Assembly (NCBI GenBank): GCA_009377495.1
Contig: WHTZ01000026.1
Span: 16,986 to 80,985 of the forward strand
Length of the DNA: 64,000 bases
Source: Luteitalea sp.
GTDB taxonomy: Bacteria > Acidobacteriota > Vicinamibacteria > Vicinamibacterales > Vicinamibacteraceae
Direction: 5' to 3'
Below, one piece after another: positions 1 through 9,606 of the stretch. A program made the position numbers and the translations under genes. Every line of letters starts with the position of its first letter. The stretch's first letter is position 1. The notes under the pieces were generated by a model. It saw nothing but the letters and a program-made list of their open reading frames with translations. It was not told the origin of the DNA and did not search any database.

Positions 1-79
1 CGGCGCGCTTGGTCTTGCCCCCACTGGCCCGCATCGCCTGCTTCATCAAGCGATCGTCGATCTCGATATTGGTACGCAT
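1..79 (-). CDS. VapB-family antitoxin, N-terminal part (cut by window edge)
   Basis: The minus strand encodes 26 residues beginning MRTNIEIDDRLMKQAMRASG and continuing GKTKRA to the window edge. This is the typical start of short VapB/DUF2191 antitoxins (MRTNI.IDD.L...A). The start ATG lies at 77-79 with an AGGAG ribosome binding site at 87-91, about seven bases upstream. In this family the antitoxin precedes a PIN-domain toxin, which would lie outside the window, so a type II toxin-antitoxin pair is inferred rather than seen. The C-terminal, toxin-binding part is missing. Confidence 0.72.
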   Translation of the reverse strand, partial: MRTNIEIDDRLMKQAMRASGGKTKRA

Positions 80-250
80 CGCATGTCTCCTATGTGTAAG
101 GATCGACGATTATTGTGTATCCGTCAAGCAAGCGGCGACAGATACGCGCAGGCTGTTCCGCTCGGAAGTTGTTGACTGCGTGAGGGATGAAAGCTCGTGA
201 GCCTTGGAGGAATCGAACCCGTCTTGACGCGATCCATTACGTTGAGCCTG

Positions 251-541
251 TCAACGGAGCATTCCGATCACCTCAGCAAGCAGGCGCACGCCGTCGCGAA
301 TCTCCTGCTGGGTCAGGCACGCGTAGCCCAAAAGGAGGCTTGCCCTCGCAGGCGACTCGAGGTAATGGGGCGCGACCGAATAGATTCCCAATCCCCGGTC
401 GATGTCCGCGCGATGAGATCGTCCATGCACGCCGCAGCGGCGCCGCGCAGCCAGACGACCAAATGTCTGCCGGCGTTCTCGCCGACGATCTCGACACGAT
501 CGCCAAGCGCCTCGCGGAGGTGTCGCGCGGCGTTTCTCGCT
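251..541 (-). pseudogene. MocR-type (GntR/aminotransferase) regulator, C-terminal remnant
   Basis: Minus-strand translation gives HLREALGDRVEIVGENAGRH followed by LVVWLRGAAAACMDDLIAR in one frame. After a shift near 397-408 it continues GLGIYSVAPHYLESPARASL and LLLGYACLTQQEIRDGVRLL, with a stop at 251-253. This is the C-terminus of PLP-dependent aminotransferase-like MocR regulators. The N-terminal winged helix and most of the aminotransferase fold are absent. The fragment abuts, in the same orientation, an unrelated uppP fragment. It is a remnant, not a functional gene. Confidence 0.7.
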
Positions 542-542
542 C

Positions 543-841
543 CTTGCCCAGTACGCCGGCCGCGACGATCGGAAGCGTGCCGATCGCGATGTGGAGCGGC
601 AGGCGCGCCTCCGGACTGGATCGATCGCGCACCAGCGCGCGCGGCATGACGACGAACAGATCGCGCGCGAAGTAGGTCACCGCGAGCAGGGTGCCGAGCT
701 GGATGACCGCGCTGTAGGCCGCGCCCGGGTCCGGCTGGCCGAGCACGGCGGGCGCGATGCGCAGGTGGGCGTGGACGAGATCGGCAGGAATTCGCTCAGG
801 CCCTGCACCACACCCAGAAGCGCGGCGAACCAGATCGGCAT
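543..841 (-). pseudogene. uppP: undecaprenyl-diphosphatase (UppP/BacA), 5' fragment with frameshift
   Basis: From ATG at 839-841 the minus strand reads MPIWFAALLGVVQGLSEFLP then ISST, the N-terminal signature of UppP, the integral membrane enzyme that recycles undecaprenyl pyrophosphate. A missing base near 765-772 shifts the frame; the family sequence then continues as LGQPDPGAAYSAVIQLGTLL and ends abruptly after GTLPIVAAGVLGK at about 543, where the MocR fragment begins. Only about 95 of the usual 260-280 residues remain. The start is 8 bases after the SDR stop, so the two were probably co-transcribed. A functional copy must exist elsewhere if this one is dead. Confidence 0.75.
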
Positions 842-848
842 GGTCGGC

Positions 849-1754
849 TCAGCTCTGGCTGGCCATGCCGGTCGCGCGTCCGATCGCCGACTCCCACAGG
901 CGGGCGGGCAGCAGGCGGGCGAGCAGGCTCTGCGCCCGGGCGTCCCGCCCGACCAGGTAGCGGAGCCGCGGGCGTGGGTCCTTGGCGATGGCGGCGACGA
1001 CCATAGCGACCCGCCGCGGATCCGCGGTGCTCTTCTCGACCCGGCGGTCGACCACCTTCTCGAGGCGGCGGGTGGCCTCGAACCAGGGGGAGCCGGGATC
1101 GTGGGCGCGTGCGGCCAGGCGGCGGTTGCGGTCGAAGATGTCGGTCCGGAACATGCCCGGCTCGACCAGACTGACGAAGACCTGGAACGGCCGGAGCTCG
1201 TGGCGCAGCGCCTCGGAGAATCCCTCGACCGCGAACTTGGACGCGTTGTAGGCCGCCAGCCCCGGGGTCGCGATTCGCCCGCCGATGCTGGACAGGTTGA
1301 CGATGCGGCCGCGGCGGCGCTCGCGCATGCCGGGCAGGACCACCTTGGTGAGCGCGACCAGGCCGAAGAAGTTGGTCTCGAACTGCTCGCGCAACTCGGC
1401 CATGCTGAGGTCCTCGACCGCGCCGCCGATGCCGTAGCCGGCGTTGTTGACCAGGACGTCGATCCTTCCGGCCGCGCCCTTGACCTCGGCGGCGGCGCGC
1501 TCGATCGAATCGGCGCGGGTCACGTCGAGCTCGACCAGCTCGAGCCGCACGCCTGCCTGGTCGGCGGCGGCGCGCAGGCGATCGGCGCGCCCCAGATCGC
1601 GCATGGACGCGTAGACCCTGAGCCCGCGGCGGGCGAGCTCGACCGAGATGAGCAGGCCGAATCCGCTCGACGCGCCGGTGACGAGCGCGACGTCGGCGGC
1701 GCGCGATGGTGCGGGCGTGGGAGTGGACGACGACGACGGTGCAGGGTTCGCCAT
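849..1754 (-). CDS. SDR-family oxidoreductase
   Basis: Classical short-chain dehydrogenase/reductase of about 300 residues. The Rossmann cofactor motif TGASSGFG is near the N-terminus, NNAGYG follows at the end of beta-4, and the catalytic Ser with YNASK gives the Ser-Tyr-Lys triad. The long C-terminal extension (from about residue 210) resembles the oxidoreductases often annotated as acting on steroids, retinol or long-chain alcohols; the substrate cannot be read from sequence. I prefer ATG at 1754; an in-frame GTG at 1766 is also possible. A low-complexity Ser/Thr/Pro/Ala stretch precedes the fold. Downstream is the broken uppP gene, 7 bases away. Confidence 0.88.
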   Translation of the reverse strand: MANPAPSSSSTPTPAPSRAADVALVTGASSGFGLLISVELARRGLRVYASMRDLGRADRLRAAADQAGVRLELVELDVTRADSIERAAAEVKGAAGRIDVLVNNAGYGIGGAVEDLSMAELREQFETNFFGLVALTKVVLPGMRERRRGRIVNLSSIGGRIATPGLAAYNASKFAVEGFSEALRHELRPFQVFVSLVEPGMFRTDIFDRNRRLAARAHDPGSPWFEATRRLEKVVDRRVEKSTADPRRVAMVVAAIAKDPRPRLRYLVGRDARAQSLLARLLPARLWESAIGRATGMASQS

Positions 1755-1787
1755 GAGGGTCGCCACCAGACGATAGCCGGCATTAGG

Positions 1788-1911
1788 GCGGCTTTTGCCG
1801 TGGTTAGCCGAAAGTCTATTTTCGGACGCGAACGTCGGGAGCCGTCTGGACTCCGATGAGAAGGCCAGAATGCAGGCTCAGGACGTCCCTCGCCGCGTCA
1901 AGTCAAATGGC
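1788..1911. repeat. 124-bp dispersed repeat, copy 1
   Basis: About 124 bp are nearly identical to 9607-9730 in the same orientation, with about six substitutions by eye and no indels. It contains a short hairpin, CGAAA-GTCTAT-TTTCG. It lies between the SDR start and the FG-GAP gene end, outside any recognisable gene. No transposase is nearby, so it may be a non-autonomous or REP-like unit. Confidence 0.85.
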
Positions 1912-1965
1912 TGGGACTGCCCAGCCACAGCGCAGAATGGATGTAGGGATTGGCCATCTTGTGCG

Positions 1966-1997
1966 GACATCAACTCGTGCCGGCACGAGTTGATGTC
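1966..1997. repeat. 32-bp perfect palindrome downstream of the FG-GAP gene
   Basis: Arms GACATCAACTCGTGCC and its exact reverse complement meet with no spacer. The palindrome lies 16 bases past the stop of the minus-strand gene at 2014. It could be a transcription end signal working in both directions, but no T-run flanks it, or a binding or recombination site. Confidence 0.7.
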
Positions 1998-2013
1998 ACA
2001 CCTCTTCGTGCGC

Positions 2014-5000
2014 TCATTCCGGCAGCGGCAGCGCCGGCGTCGCGCTGCCGGTGGTGAGCGGCTGGCCGTCGGGCGAGGCGTAAGCCGCGCCTTCCACGAC
2101 GAGCGGCACCGGGTCCTCGCCGCGGGTGCTCTCGACCAACACCGCCACGGCCGCGGCACCGGCGTCCGAGAACAGGTCCCTCAGCCGGAGCGTGGTGCGG
2201 CTCCAGGGCGCGAGCGGCACGTTCACCGGGTGGCGCACGCCGTCGGGCGTGATCAGCGTGAGCGTCGCTTCGGCGTCGGCGTTGTTCGGATTCGCGACGA
2301 GGACGTAGGCCTCGGCCGCCGCCGGACCACCGAGCACCAGCCCCGCGAGGCCCCAGCGCGCCGCCGGCCGGACCGCGCCCGTGCTGACATGCCCGCCGTC
2401 CCAGGCGCCACTGGCGCCCCACCACATCGCGCGCTCCGCCAGGATCGGCGTCTCACTTTGAACCGTGATGGCGACCTGCGTCTCGGCGAGGCGGTCGTCT
2501 TCCGCGTCCACCCAGATCGTGCGGCGGCTCTCGGGCTCGAGCGTGTAGGTGCGCGCGAGCGGCTCGCCCGTCGGCAGGAGGTAGCGCACCGTCGCCTCGA
2601 CCGGCTCGGTGCTCGGATTGGCGAGCAAGAGGAAGAGGTCGAAGAAGTCAGTGGCCCCTTCGGCGAAGTGCCACGACTCCGCCGCGGTGGTCACCGCGGC
2701 CGCCATCGTGCCGGCCGTGAACGGTTGCGTCGCCTCGGTCGTCAGATACATCGCCCGTTCGGCGACGATCGGGACGCCGTTGGTCGAGACGATGCGGGCG
2801 GCCACGTCGGTCGTGCCGAGGTCGGGGTCGGGCGTGACGCCATCGGCGGCGACGTTCACGAGGACGGTGCGGCGCGTGTGGGGGGCGACCGCGTAGGTGC
2901 GGGTCACGGCGGCCTGCTCGGCACCACGGTAGTAGGTGGCCGTCACGTCAGCCGCCTGGTCTCCCGGGTTGTAGAGCAGGTAGAAGAGCTGAAAGGTGCC
3001 TGTGGCGCCTTCAGTGAACCACCACTCCGTCTGCGGGGTCGCCACGCCGGCGCTCTCGTGGCGACCGTAGTGCCGGTCATCCCAGCGCATGGTGCGTGAC
3101 GTGACCAGCACCTGGTCGGCGTAAATGGCGGTGGCGAAACCGACCCAGTCCGCGGGCAGGAGCGTCTCGGGATCGACGACGACCTGCGCGCCGGCTGGGA
3201 TGATCACCGTGTGGGGAACGACGTCGCTGGCTTCGCCAGCAAACGTCAGCGTCGCAGCCGCATCTTCGTCACCCGGATTGAAGAGCGCAAAGGTCGTGTC
3301 GAAGAACGGCCCAATCGCCCCTTCGCCAAAGTAGCGCGTGTAGTCGGCGGTCAGCCGCGTCCCGGTGAAGAGGGCCTGCGCATCCTCCTCGAGCGACGCG
3401 AACTCGCGCGACTCGGGGGTGAAGTGATAGTCCGCATGCGTCGGCGTGACCGTGTACCTCCCGCCCCTCGCCAGGTCGGCAAAGGCGAACCTCCCCTCCT
3501 CGTCTGTTGTCATCCCGGCCTGGTCGTCGCCACTCAACTCGACGGTGACGCCCTCGACCGGCTCACCGTCCTCGTCGACCACGGTCCCGCTGATGGTGGG
3601 TGATGGGACCGTGACCACATAGGAGCATGAGACCTCCGTCTGGTTCCCAGCGCCATCGAGACCGGCAAGCGTTACGGTGTGCTCGCCCGGGCTCGTGGTG
3701 TCCGCGGCCGCCGACACGGGCGTCTCGGCAGGCCCAGAGGTCTCATCCGTCACCTCGGCGGTCACCACGGCGCCAGCCTGTCCGAGCGCGAACGTCGGTG
3801 CTGGCGTGTCACACGTCACGGTGGGTGGGGTCTGGTCGATGGGGACGCGTGCGCTGACCACCTCGCCGGCATTCCCCGCGTCGTCGATGCTCGCCGCGTA
3901 GAGCGTGTGGTCCCCGTCGTCGGCAAGGTTGCTGGGCGGGGCGAAGGCACACGCTTCGTTCGGCAAGTCCTCGAAGCTCCCGGGCGACTCGCTGGGATCG
4001 AGGTCGCACCGGATCTGGGCCACGCCGATGTCGTCGGCCGCCTCGACGGTGACCCGGACGCCGGACGTATACCAGGGGTCCTCCCCGGTCGGTGTCCCCG
4101 GACCGAGGGTGATGGTCGTCGTGGGTGCGGCGGTGTCGGCCTGAAATTCGAAGACGTAGGCCGCGCCCTGGTCGGCATTGATTTCTACGGCTGGATGTGT
4201 TCCCACCAGGGCGGTGCCGCCCGCGAGGGCGACCGACCAGCCGAAGGCATAGTCGTCCCTCCCGTCGTACGCGGTGAAAGTGTCCTCGTGGCTCCAGACG
4301 TCGCCGCTGCGGGTGAAGACGTAGGCCGCGCCCCAGAAGTTGTTGTAGCTAGTTGCCCCGACCAGGGCGGTGTCGCCCTCGTCCGAGAGGGCGACCGACT
4401 GGATGACCTCGCCCACATCCTCCGGGGTGAGCTTCTGCGGCTGGCTCCATTGCGTGCCGCTGCGGGTGAAGACGTAAACCGCGCGCGCGCCGAACGCCAC
4501 CACCAGGGCCGTATCGCCCTCGCCCGAGAGGGCGACCGACCAGCCGAACTCATCGCGCCGGGCCCCGTCGGCCGCGGAGAGCGTGGCCTGCTCGCTCCAG
4601 CCGTCGTCGCCGCGGGTGAAGACGTAGGCCGCGCCCTGATCGGGGTCGTTGTCCCCGGTGGCGTACACTGCCCCCACCAGGGCGATGTCGCCCGAGAGGG
4701 CGACCGACCCGCCGAAGCGATCGCCGTCCGCCCCGTCGGCCGCGACGAGCTTGGCCTGCTGGCTCCAGACTTCACCGCTGCGGGTGAAGACGTAGGCCGC
4801 GCCGCCCTGAAGGTCGTTGGCCCCCGATGCCCCCACCAGGGCGGTTCCGCCCGAGAGGGCGACCGACTTGCCGAAGCTATCGCCCACCGCCCCGTCGGCC
4901 GCGATGAGCTTGGCCTGCTGGCTCCAGACTCCGCCGCTGCGGGTGAAGACGTAGGCCGCGCCCTGATTGGTACTGCCGGCCGGGTCGGCGGCCAGTGCCC

Positions 5001-6021
5001 CCACCAGGGCGGTGTCGCCCGAGAGGGCGACCGACGTCCCGAAGAAATCGCCCATCGCCCCGTCGGCCGCGACGAGCTTGGCCTGCTGGCTCCAGACTCC
5101 ACCGCTGCGGGTGAAGACGTAGGCCGCGCCCGGGCTGTCACTGAATACGGTGTCCGGCTGCGTCCCCACCAGGGCGGTGTCGCCCTCGAGGGCGACCGAC
5201 GTCCCGAAGAAATCGAACGGTGACCCGTCGCCCGCGATGAGCTTCGCCTGCTGCACCCACGGGTCGATGACGACCGGGTAGACCGCCGCGGCATCGTCCA
5301 CCTCGATGCGGAGGCGAGCGCCGTCAGACGTCCACCATGCCGGCAGCTCCCGGCCCTCGGCATCCCGGGCGACCAGACCGTGATAGACGAGCCCCGACCA
5401 AGCGAGCCGCTCGTCGTTCATCCTGTCTGGCGGTCGCCCGGTGTCCAGCGTCAACGCCAGCGGCCCATGGCCCGCCAGCCGCTCCGTCACCGTCCAGCCC
5501 TGCTCCACACCCTGAGGCAGGTTGACGAACCATTCACGCACACCGGCGCCGCGGTCGTACTCGACCCAGGCGCCGTCGATGCGGGGCGTCGCGGGACGCA
5601 CAACCTCGCCGCCGCCCCGACCGATGCGCGCGACGCGCAAGGCGAAACCGCCGTTCCCGCCGTCGACCCGCGCGCCCTCGGGCGTGAAGGTGAGCGTCAG
5701 ACCGTGGTGTGGGTTGGCGCCGTGGCCGTCGGCCGCGATGCGGTACTCCCGCGCGGCCTCACGGGCCAGGCGGCGGGTCATCGCAAGCTGCAGCGTGGCC
5801 GGCAGCGCCTCGCCATCGCGGCTTTCGGCCACGACCGGCGGGACCTGCGCGTCACGATCGTCCGGGCCGCCCTGAGCGAGCGAAGCGAGTCGAAGGGCCG
5901 CCTCGGGCCTCGCCACCCCGGCCGGGCCGGTGAGGAGGAGCCCCAGCGCCAGAACCAGCGCTCGGCCTACATAGGGTCTGGTGCCGTTCCAACGCCGTCG
6001 AGACGTGGTGGAGGATGTCAT
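2014..6021 (-). CDS. giant secreted FG-GAP repeat protein with carboxypeptidase-regulatory domain
   Basis: A 1335-residue exported protein. The N-terminus is basic then hydrophobic (ALVLALGLLLTGPAGVA), a signal peptide. Residues about 255-640 hold seven FG-GAP-type repeats of about 50 residues (QQAKLIAADGA..., FG.SVALSGDTALVG, GAAYVFTRSG.VWS), expected to form a beta-propeller. Residues about 640-790 look Ig-like, with a CSYVVTV end. Residues about 808-885 are a carboxypeptidase-regulatory-like domain (GTVVDEDGEPVEGVTVELSG). From about 887 to the end come repeated modules with EGA and LYNPGD/ALFNPGDE motifs. No enzyme motif is seen; a cell-surface or binding role is inferred. ATG 6021 has GAGAGGA about nine bases upstream. 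Confidence 0.83.
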   Translation of the reverse strand: MTSSTTSRRRWNGTRPYVGRALVLALGLLLTGPAGVARPEAALRLASLAQGGPDDRDAQVPPVVAESRDGEALPATLQLAMTRRLAREAAREYRIAADGHGANPHHGLTLTFTPEGARVDGGNGGFALRVARIGRGGGEVVRPATPRIDGAWVEYDRGAGVREWFVNLPQGVEQGWTVTERLAGHGPLALTLDTGRPPDRMNDERLAWSGLVYHGLVARDAEGRELPAWWTSDGARLRIEVDDAAAVYPVVIDPWVQQAKLIAGDGSPFDFFGTSVALEGDTALVGTQPDTVFSDSPGAAYVFTRSGGVWSQQAKLVAADGAMGDFFGTSVALSGDTALVGALAADPAGSTNQGAAYVFTRSGGVWSQQAKLIAADGAVGDSFGKSVALSGGTALVGASGANDLQGGAAYVFTRSGEVWSQQAKLVAADGADGDRFGGSVALSGDIALVGAVYATGDNDPDQGAAYVFTRGDDGWSEQATLSAADGARRDEFGWSVALSGEGDTALVVAFGARAVYVFTRSGTQWSQPQKLTPEDVGEVIQSVALSDEGDTALVGATSYNNFWGAAYVFTRSGDVWSHEDTFTAYDGRDDYAFGWSVALAGGTALVGTHPAVEINADQGAAYVFEFQADTAAPTTTITLGPGTPTGEDPWYTSGVRVTVEAADDIGVAQIRCDLDPSESPGSFEDLPNEACAFAPPSNLADDGDHTLYAASIDDAGNAGEVVSARVPIDQTPPTVTCDTPAPTFALGQAGAVVTAEVTDETSGPAETPVSAAADTTSPGEHTVTLAGLDGAGNQTEVSCSYVVTVPSPTISGTVVDEDGEPVEGVTVELSGDDQAGMTTDEEGRFAFADLARGGRYTVTPTHADYHFTPESREFASLEEDAQALFTGTRLTADYTRYFGEGAIGPFFDTTFALFNPGDEDAAATLTFAGEASDVVPHTVIIPAGAQVVVDPETLLPADWVGFATAIYADQVLVTSRTMRWDDRHYGRHESAGVATPQTEWWFTEGATGTFQLFYLLYNPGDQAADVTATYYRGAEQAAVTRTYAVAPHTRRTVLVNVAADGVTPDPDLGTTDVAARIVSTNGVPIVAERAMYLTTEATQPFTAGTMAAAVTTAAESWHFAEGATDFFDLFLLLANPSTEPVEATVRYLLPTGEPLARTYTLEPESRRTIWVDAEDDRLAETQVAITVQSETPILAERAMWWGASGAWDGGHVSTGAVRPAARWGLAGLVLGGPAAAEAYVLVANPNNADAEATLTLITPDGVRHPVNVPLAPWSRTTLRLRDLFSDAGAAAVAVLVESTRGEDPVPLVVEGAAYASPDGQPLTTGSATPALPLPE
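4150..5250 (-). repeat. tandem FG-GAP coding repeats (about 145-172 bp units)
   Basis: Inside the 1335-aa gene the phrase GGTGAAGACGTAGGCCGCGC recurs exactly or nearly so at intervals of roughly 145-172 bp, six times by eye, each marking one FG-GAP repeat. The nucleotide similarity between units is high enough to allow copy-number change by recombination and to confuse assembly. Confidence 0.8.
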
Positions 6022-6488
6022 GAGCCGTTCCTCTCTGGTGAGGTGCGTATGCCCGATCGCCTACTGGAAAGGTCAGAAGATCGTAAAGACAATCAACGAG
6101 CAAGTGGGACCGACGGACAGTCTCGAACTCAGTCCCAAGGGAGAAGGCATAAGTGATTGGGAGTTCGATCTCGCTGTGTCCGTCACTATCAACGAGGCGG
6201 TTCAGCGCTTCAACCAGCAGGTGACAACCTTTCAAAGCAACCCGGTTGCGCCGCGGCCCGTGATGTGGCGAAGAGACCCATTAGTCACCAGACTGACTGG
6301 TACCTGTACATCGCTCAGCAACTAGCCCGGACGTCAGGGAGCAGTGCAGATGTCGGCTCGCTCGGCTCACCTCGCGATACATTCCAATGAATATTGACAC
6401 ATTCCTACAAGGTGACGTTATTTAAACATGCACCTGAACCCTCAGCTGATCGCGGTCGGTGCCGTGCATTCCGGTGGGCGTGACGCGC
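6022..6488. other. intergenic region, no gene recognised
   Basis: The 467 bases between the FG-GAP gene start and the ADOP stop hold no convincing coding sequence. Only the ribosome binding site of the FG-GAP gene (just above 6021) is clear. The stretch from about 6380 to 6430 is AT-richer than its surroundings and contains a TTGACA. Confidence 0.5.
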
Positions 6489-9178
6489 TTACTCATTGCG
6501 GAGCGCCGTCACTGGCTCCACGCGCGTCGCCCGGTAAGCCGGAATCAGGGACGCCATCAACGCGACGATTGCCAGAAGCAATGCAACAGCGGCGAACGTG
6601 TAAGGGTCAGCCGCACTGACCCCAAAGATCAGACGCGACAGGATGCCGCTGAGCGCCCATGCGCCAAACGCGCCGACGACAATCCCGAGGAGCGTCGGCT
6701 TCATGCCCTCGATCACTACCAGTCGCAGCACATCAAGGACCTGCGCCCCGAGCGCCATCCGGATACCGATCTCCTGGACCCGGCTACGAATGCTGTATGC
6801 AAGCACGCTGTAGATACCCACGGCGGCCAAGACACAACCGAGCGCCCCGAGCGCCACGAAGAGATACATGCTGAATCGGTGTTGAGAGAGCGACTCTGCC
6901 ACCCGTTCGTCCATGGAACGGGCGTCACGCACGGTCAGCTCCGGATTGATTTCCTGCAGCACGCGCGTGATCGCTGGAACCAGCGCCGGGCCGTCGCCGC
7001 TGCGTACGACGAGGGAGACACTGCCGTCCTCGTCCTGCTTCAGCGGTGCGTACAACATCGCGACCGGCTCGAGGACGTCGATGCCTCGTTCCTTCACGTC
7101 GTCCACGACGCCCACCACTTCTCTGACGATGTCGGGACTAAATGAGAGCATGAGGCGTTTCCCGATCGGGCTTTGGCCTGGCCAGAACTGTCGTGCGAGC
7201 GACTGACTGATCACGACCACCGCTTTCCCGTCCAGCTCCGTGTCAACGTCTTCGAAGTCACGGCCCGCCCTGAGCGGAATCCCCATCGTGTGGAAATAGC
7301 CCGGCGTCACGCTACGGGCGGCGACGGTCGGCTGCAACGCGAAGACCTCGGCTGGGCGGCCTTCAACCACAATCGGCTGCTGGGAGCCGCCGCCCGCCAG
7401 CGGCAGCGTGGTTGTGCCGTCAATCGCGGCAGCCGATATCACTCCTGGCAGCTGGCGCACGCGCGGCAGGAACTCATCGTAAAACCTGTTGCGTTCAGTC
7501 TCCTCGGCCGACTCGGGGATGGGTACGGTCATCGTGACCAGGTCGGATGGGACGAATCCCAAATCGACTCGGTGCAAGGCCATGAGGCTCCGGACCATCA
7601 GACCTGCTCCAACGAGCAGCACGAGCGACAGCGCGACCTCTGCGACGACCAGCACGCGGCGGGTCCGCGCTCCACCCGAGACCGTATCGGTCTTGCCCAA
7701 CCCTTGTTTGAGTGATTCGTTCAGGTCGACTCTCGCCAGGCGCCAGGAGGCAATCAGTCCGGCAGCGAGCCCGGTGAGAACGGAGGCGATCAGTGTGAAG
7801 GCGAGCACTTGCGCATCGAGTTGTACCTCTGTGGCGCGAGGCAACTCCTCGGCTAGGGCGTTGACGATGAGCGACTGACCGAAGTGGGCGACCAGCAATC
7901 CGAGCGTGCCGCCTACTACGGCGAGCAACGTCGTCTCGACGAGGACGGAGCGGACGACCTGACCGGCGCTCGCCCCCAGCACCGCGCGGATCGCCAGCTC
8001 TTTGCGCCGCGTAATGGTGCGCGCAAGCACCAGGTTTGCGGTGTTGGCGCACGCGATGAGCAGCACGAACCCGACCGCACCCAGCAACGTGAGCAGGGCC
8101 GGGCGCACATCGCCCACCAGGTCATCGCGAAGCCGGGTCACCACCGCGCCCCAGCCGGTGTTCTCGTTCGGGTACTGCCGCGCCAGCCGGTCCGAGATCA
8201 CGTTCATCTGCGACTGCGCCTCGGTGACCGTCACGCCAGGGCGTAACCGCGCCACGACGAGAAAGTTGTGATTCCCTCGAACCGCCGCATCCTCGGCTGT
8301 CCAGGCGAGCGGCACCCAGGCCTCCTGAGAAGCCGGGTCCCAGGATTTCACCTCGAACTCGGGCGGCATCACACCGACGACCCGATAGTGGCGCCCGTTG
8401 AGCTCCAGTCGGCGGCCGACCGCGTTCCGAGGTGAGCCGAACTGCCGCTCGGCAAAGCCATGGCTCAGCACCACCACATCATCGCGTCCCGGTTGAGTTT
8501 CCTCAGCCGTGAACGTGCGTCCGACCGCGGCTCGAACCCGCAGAAGTCTAAAGAAGTCGGGCACTGTGGTGACCGCAATGATGGACTGGGGACGGCTGCC
8601 TCCACCCAAGCGCATGCTGCGCCCGCCGATGACCGCCATCGATTCGAACACAGTGTTCTGCTTCCGCCAATCGATGTAGTTGGCAGGCGAGACAGCGAAC
8701 GTGGTCAAGCCCGGGAAGCTCTCTTCCGGAGGAACGTGAAGAACCGAGACGACGGAGTCTGAATCGGGGAACGGAAGCGGCTTGAGCAACACGGAGTTGA
8801 CGATGCTGAAGACCGCGCTGTTGGCTCCGATGCCCAGCGTGAGGATGGCCAACGCCGCGAGCGTAAACGTCGGGTTCTTGCGCAACGCTCGGGCTGCGTA
8901 CCGAGTTCCTTACGAGAGAGCTTCATGTCACCCCCTGTCAACGAAAAGGATGCGGGCCGCTGTCGGCGCCGGTCGCGCCATCGCTCCACGACGAAATGCC
9001 TGGAGAACGACATGGCTTTCTGCCAGTAGCGCAGGCGCGCCCAGAGCAGGCTGTCCGTCCGGCAGTCGCGCTGGAACACTTCGTCCAGATCGCCCGAGAC
9101 CGCCTCGCGCACTTCGGCTGGCAGCGCGCGTTCCAGCAGCCAGCGTGCGGGCCGCGGCGGACTCCGCCACCCAGTCAC
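6489..9178 (-). CDS. ADOP-family ABC transporter permease (FtsX/MacB type), frameshifted
   Basis: The N-terminal prefix domain (WLLERALPAEVREAVSGDLD, then a YWQKAMSF helix) starts with GTG at 9178, overlapping the PadR stop as GTGA. The frame is lost near 8899-8904, where one base appears missing. The permease then reads from 8885: first membrane helix (TLAALAILTLGIGANSAVFS), MacB-like periplasmic domain, FtsX block with LLIACANTANLVLART, a second periplasmic domain, and a last FtsX block ending RATRVEPVTALRNE. ADOP proteins have two fused permease halves and no adjacent ATPase; their substrate is unknown. If the frameshift is real, the prefix domain is lost. Paired with the PadR gene just upstream. 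Confidence 0.85.
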
Positions 9179-9507
9179 CGGACACCCCGTAGGCCTGGAT
9201 CCAGACCGTGCCACATGCGGTCGAGCACCTTGCGCGACTCGCGCAGGCTCCGCAGACCGGCGCGCGTGACCTTCACGTAACGCCGCGCCTTTCCGCCGCG
9301 CTCGGGCGTGGGGTCACCCATCCAGGATGACAGGAGCCCCTTCTGCTCGAGGCGGCGCAGCGTGACGTACACGGCCGCTGGCGCCACCGTTCGGCCCGTC
9401 CGGCGTTGGATCTCGTCCACGATGGGTACCCCGTAGACGTCATCGCCGAGGTGCAGGATGGCAAGCAGGACCATGTGCTCGAACTCGCCGAGGGCTTCCC
9501 GGGTCAC
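9175..9507 (-). CDS. PadR-family transcriptional regulator
   Basis: A 110-residue winged-helix protein: GEFEHMVLLAILHLGDDVYG, then the recognition region and wing (PAAVYVTLRRLEQKGLLSSW, KARRYVKVT). GTG at 9507 is preceded by GGAGGGG. Its stop overlaps the GTG start of the downstream ADOP permease, so the two are translationally coupled. PadR proteins usually repress their own operon in response to stress ligands; regulation of the paired permease is inferred from the arrangement. Confidence 0.9.
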   Translation of the reverse strand: MTREALGEFEHMVLLAILHLGDDVYGVPIVDEIQRRTGRTVAPAAVYVTLRRLEQKGLLSSWMGDPTPERGGKARRYVKVTRAGLRSLRESRKVLDRMWHGLDPGLRGVR

Positions 9508-9535
9508 CCATCCCCTCCGTTCAGAGCCATTGGGT

Positions 9536-9597
9536 CGAACGAAACAAAAACATACAAGGTTATTAATAGTAATACGATCAGCCGCGGATTTCGTTCG
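9536..9597 (-). promoter_or_regulatory. candidate PadR promoter/operator region
   Basis: A 9-bp inverted repeat (CGAACGAAA ... TTTCGTTCG) flanks 44 AT-rich bases containing TATTAATAGTAATA directly upstream of the PadR start. The symmetry and AT content fit a promoter under repressor control. No clean -35/-10 pair was identified. Confidence 0.4.
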
Positions 9598-9606
9598 CTG
9601 TCACTA

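Noticed and set aside
195..260. tRNA T-arm-like sequence (GGAATCGAACCCG on the plus strand)
   Set aside because: Stem bases around the loop do not pair and no acceptor or anticodon arm can be folded; the region lies at the 3' edge of the MocR remnant.
1788..1911. conserved peptide VVSRKSIFGRERREPS encoded by the 124-bp repeat
   Set aside because: No start codon or ribosome binding site in common, the upstream reading frames differ, and the similarity is explained by nucleotide repetition.
3679..5223. 514-codon open frame antisense to the FG-GAP gene
   Set aside because: It only repeats because the sense strand repeats; no family match and no start signal.
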